From Suillus spraguei (Eukaryota; Basidiomycota; Agaricomycetes; Boletales; Suillaceae), in NCBI GenBank assembly GCA_016800925.1, contig JABCPU010000066.1, positions 1-64,000 of the forward strand: a DNA stretch of 64,000 bases. The letters run 5' to 3'. The position numbers were made by a program, and so were the translations under genes. The notes under the pieces were generated by a model. It had not been told where the DNA came from. It was given only the letters and a program-made list of their open reading frames with translations, and ran no database searches. Each line of letters begins with the position of its first letter. Position 1 is the first letter of the stretch. Shown here piece by piece: positions 31,785 through 42,827 of this stretch.

Positions 31785-33267
31785 AGAAGAGTATGGTCCA
31801 CCTGACCCCAACATTCATGACAGCAAAGACTATCCTCCTTGTGGCCTTCTTGGCCTAGCTGCAGAGAAGTACATTGATGCTCACGGGTACAAGGGCAGTG
31901 CCATTTTTCACATCCTACTTGGATTCAAGGAGGTGTACTCTCCATTGGATTTTGTCAACTATATCTGCCCAAGGGGCATGCTCCAGGCAGAAGCAGTTTA
32001 CATATATGAGCTTATTAGTGGCTCTAACATCAGGTGCAACAATTACGAAGCTGTGTACTAATATCCACCTATTGTTCGCTTCATTCACATACTTACTACT
32101 GCTGATCCCTCATTTGTATTGTTCTATATCCCCTGCTCAACATGGCTCATTGTTCACTTCTGCACAGTGCTCAATGCTACATGAAGATTATGGAAGTCAG
32201 TCAGCATACACCATCACACTCATGAATGAAGAGAAAGAAAATCATGAAGAAATCAGTCAATGAGAAAAAAAACCTTGCTAAGAAGCACCTCAAGAAGAAG
32301 ACAGATTATCAGATGGCACTTGCTGAAGCACAAGATGTATTGATGGAAGCAGCTGTCAAGATGCATGAGACACTTGGCTGCCACACAGTGGACTATTACT
32401 ACGAGGCCATCATCCAGACATTGCAGGTAGCCAAACACCAGAGGGCATGTAACCCATGGAATGCATACCTGCGAGCTGAAGTGAAAAAGTACAATGAAGG
32501 TATGTCCCGTAAGGATGATATGTCATTTTTCTCTAACCTGTCCATACTCTAAAGCACTACCCAACAATGAGCCTCATTGTAAGGTTACTGAACTAGCAGC
32601 CAAAATTTCTGCCAATTGGAGAGCCATGAGTAATGATGAGAAGAAAACTGTTACTGAGGAATCAATGGAATTGCTTGAAGAGTACCGCATTAATAAATGC
32701 ACAGGTGTAAACAACGTGCCTATCAATGTATTCCACGACACGTGTACCACTCTCAAATCTATCTCTAATGAGGTAAGTGACAGTGACCACATTTCCTTTA
32801 ACATGCTAAAGTCTATGTCTGACAGCTCACAGCACTATCAGCTCGAACAGGATGCTACAGCCTCTTGATGAGTGTCCGTAGTGACACTGATCATTACTCA
32901 CGTCCCTATGTGTACATGTCAGATGACCGCATTGGAGACTATTTCCAGCTTGCCCTGCAACAGGCACCCACTGATATTGCCACTCACCTCAAGGCATATT
33001 GTTTATCTGGAGTGATGGGTGAGCATCAGAGTGTGTTCACTCGAAAATAGCCTTTCTCACTGGAACACAGGTGTTGTTCAAAACTACAAGCAGGCCCTCA
33101 TTGCTCTCAAAGCAGAAACAAGTTTGTTGATCATTGAACAACTTCGTAAGTCTATCTTCATATTAGCATGTGTTATTTTTAATTTCTCTCAGGTGAAGCT
33201 GCGCAAGTTAATGTGCCTAGGATGTTGTATGTCAACTTTGAAGAAAACAGCTACCAATGCTGATGCC
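31785..33267 (+). pseudogene. Divergent HMG-box-like gene linked to the KDZ transposase
   Basis: Exon stretch 31785-32029 (KDYPPCGLLGLAAEKY), then exons about 32226-32499, 32555-32772, 32826-33018, 33071-33145 and 33193-33267. The introns (55, 53, 52 and 47 nt) all restore the frame. The core NPWNAYLRAEVKK ... ELAAKISANWRAMSNDEKK looks like an HMG box, followed by the common basidiomycete block NVPINVFHDT ... SVRSDTDHYSRPYVYMSDDRIGDYFQLALQ ... YCLSGVMG. A stop at about 33257 ends the last exon early, and an A-family LTR is inserted at 33268. KDZ transposons are known to encode a divergent HMG protein, so this is probably cargo of the same element. Confidence 0.65.
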
Positions 33268-33741
33268 TGTTACAGTTGTACGTGCCCCTATTCATTTTCC
33301 CTTTGTTTCCTTACTTGTATACCATGTCACATGACTCTGACTTATATGCTCAACGCATCTGTACAACACATGCCTTCCTTATTAGGATACGCAGTTACGT
33401 TCTCACGGTTACTTGGTCTGTGCGCACATATTGGCCTATTTAAGCACAGTGTACTTGTAGTAGATTCCCTACTTTAATCTTACTGGGTTTTACCTGGAAT
33501 CTCCTTTGCTTAGGTCTCCAACCTAAGTCGTCTTGAATCGTCTCTAAGTCTAAGCACTCCTTAGCCTTAGTCTCTATTCTCGCAGAACCTCTTTGACTTG
33601 TCATTGAGGCCGAACCCTTGATTGTACTCGGAACACGTTCCTTGTACTTTCACCTTGTCCTCTTCTGGACATTGTAGGAACTCCCAGCAGACTGACTGTG
33701 TCTTTTCACTGTCGCTGGTGACGCCACCCCAGTTCATAACA
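33268..33741 (+). mobile_element. Solo LTR, family A
   Basis: 474 bp, flanked by perfect target duplications ATGCC (33263-33267 and 33742-33746). Ends TGTTACAG...CATAACA. Inserted at the end of the HMG-like gene. Confidence 0.92.
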
Positions 33742-33746
33742 ATGCC

Positions 33747-34009
33747 CCAGCTGCTTAAATTTCTTAGTCAATTCCTACTGTTGATAACAGTTTGTTAAAT
33801 CTATATACTCAAGTGTGCTTCAATTTATCCTTGAGATGAAATGGGTACATTGATTCAAGTACTACTGGCTACTCCAACTTAAAATGAGCAGCAAGATGTC
33901 TGCTTACCTCCCTACTGGAATCCCATGATAGTCCACTGGCCGACATAGTACTCCCCTTGCCCATACTTGTACCCATGCTGTATCTGCTCACCCTTCTTCG
34001 GAAGAGTCC
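33747..34009. other. Short intergenic stretch
   Basis: AT-rich, no gene or repeat family recognised. It is the continuation of the KDZ element's right side. Confidence 0.4.
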
Positions 34010-34520
34010 TCAGCAGATGCAAATAGGTTGCGAAAGACTCTCTTCCTCCTGCAGAAGAATCATTGGTGGTTGTAGATAGGTAACAAAGAGATTTCCTTCC
34101 TCCTGCGGAAGAATGGATGGCAGTTGCAAATAGGTCATGAAGAGACTTTCTTCCTCCTATGGAAGAATCATGGGTGGTTGCAGATAGGTCGCAAAGAGAC
34201 TCTCTTCCTCCTGCAGAATACTCATCAGTTGTTGCAGATAGGTTGTGAAGAGACTCTCTTCCTCCTGCAAAAGAATTGTCAGTGGTTGCAGGTAGGTCGC
34301 AAAGAGACTTTCTTCCTCCTGCAGAAGAATCATTGGTTGGTGGTTGCAGATAGGTCATGAAGAGATTCTCTTCCTCTCCTGTGGAAGGATGACTGGCGGT
34401 TGTGAATAGGTTGTGGAGAGACTTTCTTCTTCCTATGGAAGAATCATCGGTGGTGATAGGTCATGAAGAGACTCTCTTCCTCCTGTGGAAGACTCATCAG
34501 TAGTTGCAGATAGGTTGTGA
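34010..34520. repeat. 54-57-bp minisatellite, about nine units
   Basis: Units centred on CTTTCTTCCTCCTGCAGAAGAATC, then GGTGGTTGCAGATAGGTCGC, repeat with 54-57-bp spacing. On the - strand a 148-codon frame (34358-33912) reads through six units as an 18-residue repeat of the form AGGRESLCDLSATTxDSS. The frame is lost in the right-hand units. Whether it is expressed is unknown. Confidence 0.75.
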
Positions 34521-36090
34521 AAGAAAAATCAGGGGTTAACTGTGTTTGAGGAGAGGAGGGCAAGGAGGACGTGACTGACAGCAACATCGAAGGCCTTACC
34601 ATGTGATGTTGGCTAAGTTATGTAATGAACGATCAACATAATCACATGCACATTCAAGTAGAACACTTACAATTAAAATGTAGTGCCCTCGAGGGAAAAG
34701 GCCTCTGGCAACATCAGGAACATGATGGGCGACATAAATAGTATCTAAAAAAATAAAAAAATAAAAAAATGGTACAGAACTGAGGGACTTACCTTGCTCA
34801 TCATGGGTGACAAAAAGGCATGAGAGTGTCTGGGAATCATGTTGCTGACATAGCCGACAGTTGCTCTCAGCAGCCTCTGATAATAGCCCTGTTATGTTAG
34901 CAAGCATTTAGGGAATAAATGATTTATTCATAGTGTTACTGGCAGTGAGTGGGATAGCGAAGATCATATGCTAACTAGGTTTCCAAACCCACCCCATTAT
35001 GGCAATCTAAGAAGGTCCAAATTATGTGAGGTTGAGGTGGGTAATTCCCACAGTAGGTGGCCAAAAAAGCGACAATTGGGGGTGTAAGACTATTGTGGAA
35101 ATGTCCTGACAGGATCCTCCACAGATATATCAGCCCTATGGACCATAGTCAACTATGCACCATAGTAATACATGTATCACACTTTGATTACAACTATAGG
35201 TGTTTGATGGATCAAGCCTACAGGGACAGGTGAGTCTGTCAATATTGTGCCTTTGTGTACAGGGTGTAAGACTTTGTGACAGGATTGTACAGGAGGGACT
35301 TAACTGTGGAATTGTACTGTTTGTACAAATCTGTACAAATCTGTACAAGGCCCTACTAGTTTGCTGATGTAGCCATTAGAACAGTAGTAGATTGGCCACA
35401 GATGGATACAACAGCGACCAATAATGAATAGATCAGCTTGCAAAGGTGAGGGTCAAGCCAGTCCATTGGTGCTGGTCAGTAGATAGAGAAGGTTTGAGCT
35501 CCGCCTGGACGAGGGAGGATGCTGGTGCAATTCACATTTCACCAAATGTACATGTTGGTAAATACGCCTCAACATCGAGTTGCCGAACTGACTCTTATTT
35601 GTCTACAAAACTCTAATTACAGCCAGGGTTCTAGGGAACAAGTCGGGTCCTCAAAATAGTTTTCTCACAATATCGGTCATGGATAAACCGGCAACTGGTG
35701 GTGTAGTGTACAAAGGCCACACAGCATGTGATATGATGAACAGAAAGAGCCGCAATGGCTCAGAACCAAACAATACAGCATGACGCGGTGGGTGGAGCTT
35801 CGGTGGCATTTCGTGCTTTATATGTGTAGATACGTATCGGCGCAGGTATGGACCTGCGCATGATCTACATTAATGTATTGTTTTCTATTCATTGTTGACC
35901 GCAAGGTTTCACAATAGAGCGTCACCAGGCTTGTCTATTGTATAAATAAATCATGTACACTAATCAGAACGCTAACGATATGAGAATACGGTGCAGAGAC
36001 AGGCAGATAAAGGGACTATGCTACAGATAAGATGTAAGGTGTCAGACAAGTGTGGGGGAGTAAGTAGAGCAAACAAAAAAAAGTTGAAAT
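34521..36090. other. Intergenic region
   Basis: No gene seen. It contains short A runs at 34747-34769, direct repeats of CTGTACAAAT near 35330, and a small inverted pair around CCATAGTCAACTATG near 35142. Unassigned. Confidence 0.4.
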
Positions 36091-36990
36091 CTACCAGTGA
36101 CCGAGTTCGACTTCGGCTTTATCAAAACCAATCTCAAGCCAGCGCTCGGCTCCAGGAGTCTCTCTACAAATATTCTGGAAGCCCACTCGGCTGTACACCT
36201 TTTGAGCGGAATTTTTAGTAGTGCCAACGTATAATACAACTTGTTCGTGCGTCTTCAACAACCTGGTCGAACAGAAGTTAGTATCATAGTACAATCTCAT
36301 AGTTGACAGTTCGTACTCTCTGCGACACGCCGAACCAACCTTTCGGCACGTCCTTTACGCTGCCACTTCTTTGGCGTGTAGACCTTTGTGATGGCAGCAA
36401 CAGTGTCTGACTGCCGCGTGGCAGCGACAATGCTCGCAATATCAGTTTCTCCGTCCCCCTCTTTTATTTCATATACCCAGACTTGCCCGTTTTCAATCAA
36501 GAGTCCAGCCTCTTCAGAAGCCTGTTCGTAAGAGAGGATGAATGGGAACTACACATTTTCATCAATGAATACCCGCTTCAATGGAAGTGATGCAGCAGAC
36601 ATACCGAAGTATTGGCAAATTCTTGACACAATTGGGAAATCTTGTCGGTATCTTGTGGCACAGCAAGACGTAGCTCGATATCCTCATCCTCTGGCTGAGG
36701 GCCATTGCGAACCAACGTCTCAGGAGTACACACCGAAAGAAATGCATCGTAATATGGTTCAGCCATGCGTTTGATCTCTGCGATTTTCTCCCATGCGCTA
36801 GCGAAAGCTTCGGCGACTGGTTCAACAGAAAAGACAGAAAAGACCCTCTGCTTTCTGAAGTCAACCTCGTTCAGAAGCGCGTCCGCAGAATGCCTCCATG
36901 GGGCCTTGGAGAAGTTCGGGAGTGAATGCAATGGGGGCTACTGGAACAATGAAGACAGGGTATTTGCCCAATGGTCCCTCTGTGCATGAT
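36091..36990 (-). CDS. GNAT-family N-acetyltransferase-like protein
   Basis: Exons up to 36605, 36548-36317 and 36262-36091. Introns 56 nt (GTATGT...GTGTAG) and 54 nt (GTACGA...GACCAG) keep the frame. The exons encode IASIVAATR...AITKVYTPKKWQRKGRAERLVRRV, then QVVLYVGTTKNSAQKVYSRVGF, the beta4-alpha3 acetyl-CoA loop (Q/RxxGxG/A-like, here QRKGRA) and the C-terminal beta strand of GNAT folds, ending LELGHW-like before TAG. The N-terminal reading (GKYPVFIVPVAPIAFTPE, ~36960) is in another frame from FRKQRVFSVFS, so a frame change lies near 36870 (indel or assembly error). The true start was not fixed. Substrate unknown. Confidence 0.7.
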
Positions 36991-38708
36991 AGTATAAATC
37001 TGATATTGAAAGTTGTAGGCTCCGAGTAGACCAGCCAAAGCTGCTCAGAACGGAGCAGAAACTCTTGTGACTGGAAAGCTTCTCAGCATGTGGAAGGATC
37101 ACATTTGCGCGAACAACATTGTCCCTGCCCGTAGAACGTCGAAGACCTCTTCTGGGATGTTAGTGCGATCAAAGCGCCGAACAGATGGAATCAAGCTAGG
37201 CATATCTTGTGCGAGGATTGTTGAGGCTGGAAGGATGACTGGGTATGAGGGTGTAAATTTTCAAGCTTTATATCCATGACTGCGCCTGTCAGACTACGTT
37301 GTGAGTTCATTCTAACGTTATGACATGCAGAAAGAGAACAGGGTGACAAAGAAAGCCGGTAAACGTGAAAACGTATCGCTGTGTAGGAGATAAAACAAAA
37401 TGGAAACTTTGTGCAGGGTGCCAGAGAACGGAGTCTCGCTCGTAATCATCTTGTAGTAGAAGGTCCAAAGGTACTTGCCTAGTAGCAGAAAATGGCTCGA
37501 CATGCCAGTATCCGATGAATGATCGCCGTTGCTCAGGTTGTAAAACACATGAAACAAAGTATATTTCATGGATTGTGCAGGGGAAATTGTGAAATATTTT
37601 GGCCCGCGCCAGTAACACTTACCGCGTAATTAAACCCATGCAAGACAGATATGGGCGCTATGTCGAGTTCAAGGGCCGAATACTAGATCTCCCAGCCTTT
37701 GTGAAAAATTGACATTATGAATAAGTGCAATAAACCTACAGCCCGTGTTATATTCGAGTACCCGTACTCGTACCCAAAGCGACATCGCAAGAAAGATGGG
37801 GGGACGTCAACTGCCGTGAGGGTACATGTGGATCGCGCTACAGACTAATGCGCCTTCATCTCTTACAAGACGTTGCCATGGAACGGTTTCAACGTTTAGC
37901 ATAGCCTACAACAGTACAGCTTCTCCTCATTACTTGGGCCCCCGCGAGTCCGACCCAGAAGTAATGATATGGCTGATCATGCATGAAATGTTCATTGACG
38001 ATGGAAGAGGTAGGGAAATGACAAATGCTCACTTTGAAGCTGGAAAAGATACCACCTGGAAAGTCCAGTATGTTCTAATGCGAATTATGTTGCGGGGCGG
38101 TGCTAACGTGGCTAGAACATAATAGAGGATAGCGTCCACAAGAATCCACTAATAGTACGTTTTAAATCAATATCGTTCCAATGCTCCAATGATGTGGAAC
38201 GTAAGCTGAGTCCGAATAGCTTGGAAATTCACCAGTGCATCATGATTTAGGTCTTGGTCCCGTACATGAATGGTTATTTGAATTTACAAAGCATGTCTCT
38301 CCGCCTGCCTCGATTTGATGATTTTGTGCTACGTCATTACCAATCATTTTGACCTAAGTGAAAATTAAACTCTTTTCTGGTGGAACGATTTTGTTAAGTG
38401 GCAACTGACCAAGTCAGCCCCATTGATTGTTGTGAAAATTGAACTCATGGAACGTACTTGCAACAGATCCCATTCATTCCAAGTCTCTTTTAATGATCTG
38501 AAAACTTTCGATTAATCACATCGTTCAGCACGTAGTAGGGTCCATGACCATTTAAATTGAAGCCTGAGTCTAGTTCTGTTGCGAAAGCGGATGATCAGAT
38601 TGCAGTTGGTAGCAAGTCACAAGCTTGCCCTGCAGTCCACACAGGACCAAACATTAGCCAAACACTTGATGCGTACATACTTCAACTGAGTCGATCCCAG
38701 TGCTACCG
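36991..38708. other. Intergenic region between GNAT and POP3-like genes
   Basis: Unique-looking sequence. The short open frames (for example 37826-38122) have no family I recognise and no supporting introns. It includes the divergent upstream regions of both neighbouring genes. Confidence 0.45.
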
Positions 38709-39766
38709 ATGTCCGATAAAGCAGCCCGGAGCCACACCCATACGTCAAATCGTGCAAAGGCACGGGCAACCATAGAACGAAAAGATATTTTTAAAAGTGT
38801 CCTTGAAAATCCATTCCGAATACAATGGTTGTTTTGATCCCCTCCAACTTACAACGCGCCTAACATCTCAGACTAGGCCTTCAATCCCATTAAACACGCA
38901 AAACTTGTTCCTCGCGACACTCGTAACCTCTGTGGAGAGTACGATGAAGAGCGGAAGTCGAAAATCTTCCCAGGCATATGCTAGGAAAGCTCTACCCCGA
39001 TCGATGGAAGGAACAAGCCCGAGTCCAGACTCGATGGTGTGTTCAAAAACCTCTGCATGTGCCGTGGGTTCTACTTCTTCGCCATCTCCGGCTGTTAGTA
39101 AACTTGCTCCATCGTCGGGCCACATTACCGTCGGTATCAACGAAGTGACAAGGAGACTTGAATCGCAGTTGAAGTCTATTCGACATTCGGTTACACTCAC
39201 TACCACATCTCATGCCAGTCCAATATTCCCCAACATTTCTCCAATTGCTGCCGTCTTTGTATGCCGTGCCGATGTTAATCCCCCGAACTTATTGGATCAC
39301 ATCCCTCACCTTGTGGCAGGATGCAACTCTACACGCCCTGGATCTAATCCTCTAGGAGATCGACAGCCCTGAAATTGATCATTCTACCAAAAGGTTCAGA
39401 GTCCGCACTTGCGCAGGCGCTTGGTCTGAGACGAGCGGCCGTGATAGCTGTTCATGTAAGGGTTTCATATGTCAAGATCCTTACTTCTGACGCCCTCAAT
39501 AGGATGATGCTCCATATCTACCAATTTTCCGCGATATGCTTGAATCTGTACCTGTAATCAGCGCACCTTGGCTTGTGCCTCCAGTCCAGCCCAATTCTCC
39601 AAAACACTTGATTCCCACTCATATCAAACAGCTCCGCACCACTACACCCAAAGATATGAAATCTGCAAAAGAACAAAGGGTAAAAGCAAGAGTTGCAGCT
39701 AAGAAGAATGGTATAAAATCCAGGCCCAAGAAATGTCTTCTTACGACAGCAGGACCAGACGCATAA
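38709..39766 (+). CDS. POP3: RNase P/MRP subunit Pop3-like protein
   Basis: Exons 38709-38827, 38877-39455 and 39503-39766. The first intron is 49 nt with a GTTGTT donor and CTAAC branch, the second 47 nt (GTAAGG...AATAG). The joined text FRIQWPSIPLNTQN at the first junction, then AVFVCRADVNPPNLLDHIPHL, ILPKGSESALAQALGLRRAAVIAV and SAPWLVPP...IPTHIKQLRT match the fungal Pop3 (Rpp38-related, L7Ae-like) family. That protein is part of the RNase P and MRP RNPs for tRNA and rRNA processing in the nucleus. One base appears to be missing near 39370, shifting the frame inside exon 2. An essential single-copy gene is unlikely to be dead, so a sequence error is plausible. Confidence 0.72.
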
Positions 39767-40957
39767 ACCCATCATACAGAACGTATCGGTGAGCATTCGT
39801 CTGTAAGAACCGATTAATCGCTTACCTTGTTGTGACGTAGTTGGTTGGTTATGTGCACTGTTCTCTTACTGGAGCCCTGTATTAATTTCAGGCAGTAGTT
39901 CTAGTTACGGGAACCGTCAACGATGTGTCCCGTCCGCTGGTACAAACTGAGAATATTAATGGCACGCTTGGACCGTTCTTATTATACAATGTTCAACTCA
40001 TCGAGGGACCATCATATATCTGCTATGGGGTCTTGGTATACGTGGTCACCACTCCCAGGGGTAACTGACAGAATACATCAGGGAACAACGGATATGCCTC
40101 GTATATCACATCGACCCTAGAAGAATGCAGACTTTATGGTCCTGTCAATCCCAACATGTTATTCAATCCAAAACATCTTTACATGCGTAATCGTTCAACA
40201 CAAACCAGGCAACGGATTGTAAGACATAATGCAGAACGTACATGATTTACCACTCCAAAGCACAGATCAGGCTCCTCAGTGTGAAACTAGCAACTATCCG
40301 CTTGTGTTACCATTCCTTGACAAGTAAAGCAGCATCGGGGACATGATCGAGGCACATGAGTGTTTGTTTTACAATATTCTGTTCTGTCCCAACGGCGGGA
40401 AAGGTCACTCCAGTCACCCGAGACAATGAGTAGAGCTGCGGAAACAAAACATCCCAAGTTCATCCCGCTTCTCAACCTTTAACGGTGATATCACACGTCG
40501 ATATACCTGGCAATCTTGCACCAATGAAATACATGAGGGCCGTCGTCTGACTCACTAGATGACTACGTATAAGTCGAATGTGCAGAGAGGGCGTCTTGTT
40601 TGTGTGCATAGAGATGACGACAGACAGGACACAGAGCATGCCCAACTTGAGGCGCTCTGAAAAGATCTTGTTCGAGACTGGGTTTGGGGTAATGATGTCT
40701 TCGATGATCCTGCCATCAATGGGGCTGTGTTAGTGGTGATACACAGACTAAGAATGGTATGGATCCGAGTGCCACCCGCGAACTGAGACACAAGACTATG
40801 GTTGTTAAGCATGTTCTTCAGGGAGTAGAACCGGAATGTATCACTCGCTTTGTCCGCTTGCTCAGATCCTGGCCGAACTTCTTTTCTCATTGCCGTCTTC
40901 ATGGCGTAATCAATCGAGGAAAATAGGAGCATATATTTCACATAATTGTATTTAGGA
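39767..40957. other. Intergenic region downstream of the O-methyltransferase
   Basis: No convincing gene. 40193-40280 and 40630-40880 have a diverged second copy at 44640-44950, so this flank was duplicated with the methyltransferase 3' end. A - strand open stretch (40941-40555) includes SQFAGGTRIHTILSLCITTNT, which the copy keeps in part. I do not recognise it. Confidence 0.5.
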
Positions 40958-42827
40958 TCAGTCTTGCGCGATTCTGAACTCTACAGCCACCGTCCCTGCA
41001 AGGTCATAAACTTTGGTGACTACTAGACCAGCACCGGCCCTGTGAATCGTAAATCGTAACAAGTCAATCATTGCGAAGTATTCATATTTAGATATGGAAT
41101 AAACTTGCCCAACGGTCTTTAACTCGTTCAAGGTTCGCTCTTTGGAATTAAAAACGAGCCACATAGTCAGGTCTTCTTGGTATGCTGTTCTATTGCCTGC
41201 TCCGAAGTTCAATAACATAGGTTCGGGCGCCTTATGCCGATGAATACACAAATACAACTATCAGCCTAAACTTAAAAACTCACCTTGTTAATCTCCATAG
41301 CTTCTACGCCAGGCTCTTGGACTGGGTGGAAGAGCATACAATCATCTAGTAGAAGATATTGACTCTGGGGTAAACACCAGCTTAAACCGCAGCTGACTCA
41401 CGGATTAACACTCGGCTGTTTGGTCCCATTACTTTACGAATATTACGGAGGATTGTCGTTGACTCAGAGTCGGGCCAGTCGTGAAGAATGTGCCTCAACT
41501 ACATCACATTATCAGGCTGAATGGGAATGAACTTGGCCACTTACGTAGTAAACATCCTTTCCAACGACAGGTGACTCCTCGAAGAAATTGAATGGCACGA
41601 ACTCCACGCGCCCATCGCGTATTGCCTCGGGAGCATCCTTCTCCCATGACTAATAATTATCAGCGACTTTCTGCTAGAATAGTTATATAGACCCGATTTC
41701 TGAACTCACAGTTTGAGCCTGCTCCACGAACCCCGGGAGATCTTGATTGGTTATTCTGAGGTGAGGGTACATATTCGCCAGACGAATGGAATTTGCTCCA
41801 ACTCCAGATCCAATATCCGCCATAGATGATACAGTGTCCCAAGGGTAATCTTACCAGATGTTTCACAGTCATTCTGACGACATAAATAGGTGACAGCTTA
41901 CGATGCAGCACCGCAGAACTGCCCATGATCTCAGTAAGACCCGACATGCCTCTTTGAAATAACTGCATAAGATTATGTAGGTCGTCACTTAAATGTGGAC
42001 GAGCTTGCACGCACCTCGCGTGTCTCATCCTATGGAATATAGTAAGGTAGAGCAAGGCGGTGTGATGATAAAAACTCACGTCCATATCCCAGAAGTCCCT
42101 ATTTATACCTTCCTTTCTGAGAGAAAATAGTCGGGGTGATTTGTCGACCTCATACGATTTTGCGTATTCTTGGTCGATCATAGTGTCGTAGAGATTTGCA
42201 CCATATTTCGGGATTTCCGAATGAATTTGTACCATACATCCAGAGTCGCTTGTTGACTTGAGTATGAGCGAGAGTCGGGTGTTTGCAAAGACCCCTTGTT
42301 TAACTGTGTAACAACGGTTTCAAAGAAAATCCTGAACTGGCACCATGTCACATTACCCTCTTTAAAGCAACCCTTGAGAGCTAAAATTCGTAATACCCGT
42401 ATAAGTTTGGTCTTGTCGAGGTTGACTTGGTCGGCCAACACGTCCACACTAAGACCTTCCGGGTGTTGGTCCAGAATATCCGCAATGCGCGCTTTGGTGG
42501 CGACGGCTGCGCATGCCCAAGTATAATCAACAACCATCTAAAAAATGAGTTCCAAAGCAGAGATCGGCTACGATCGGCACTTACATTGTGTACCGTGTGT
42601 TGTGGGGGAGCCAATATTGCAGTCAATTGATGACATGCACCTTCGAGTAGCCTGATTGCCTTCCTAAGGGCAAGTATGTCCGTCGCCATGTCGAGGGGAT
42701 GAAGGGCGGTCGAGTCAAGGCCAGGGACCCCATGTCCGGTTTTCTTGTATTCTTCCATTGCGTCGCGAGCAGAGGAGTTGATGATGTCCAAGAGGACTTT
42801 AATGTTGAGCTCATTCAAATCCGTCAT
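40958..42827 (-). CDS. Fungal O-methyltransferase (COMT-like, SAM-dependent)
   Basis: A multi-exon gene: 42827-42585, 42537-42357, 42294-42080, a 15-nt exon 42029-42015, 41962-41902, 41849-41710, 41649-41545, 41498 onward, then a last exon ending at 40958. Introns are 46-62 nt. The N-terminal winged-helix dimerisation region (LRILALKG) is followed by DPEY-like TMIDQEYAKSYEVDK, SAM motif I ADIGSGVGANSIRLA, the NQDLPGFVEQA acidic strand, LRHILHDWPD (catalytic-loop region) and C-terminal FNSKERTLNEL...GLVVTKVYDL. Such enzymes methylate phenolic or polyketide hydroxyls in secondary metabolism; substrate unknown. The exon borders between about 41400 and 41280 are not settled. Confidence 0.82.

Noticed and set aside
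34010..34520. CRISPR-like array
   Set aside because: Repeats and 'spacers' are both similar between units, the period is 54-57 bp, and the organism is a eukaryote. It is a minisatellite.
37826..38122. 98-codon + strand frame between GNAT and POP3-like genes
   Set aside because: No recognisable domain, no supporting introns, length within chance expectation.
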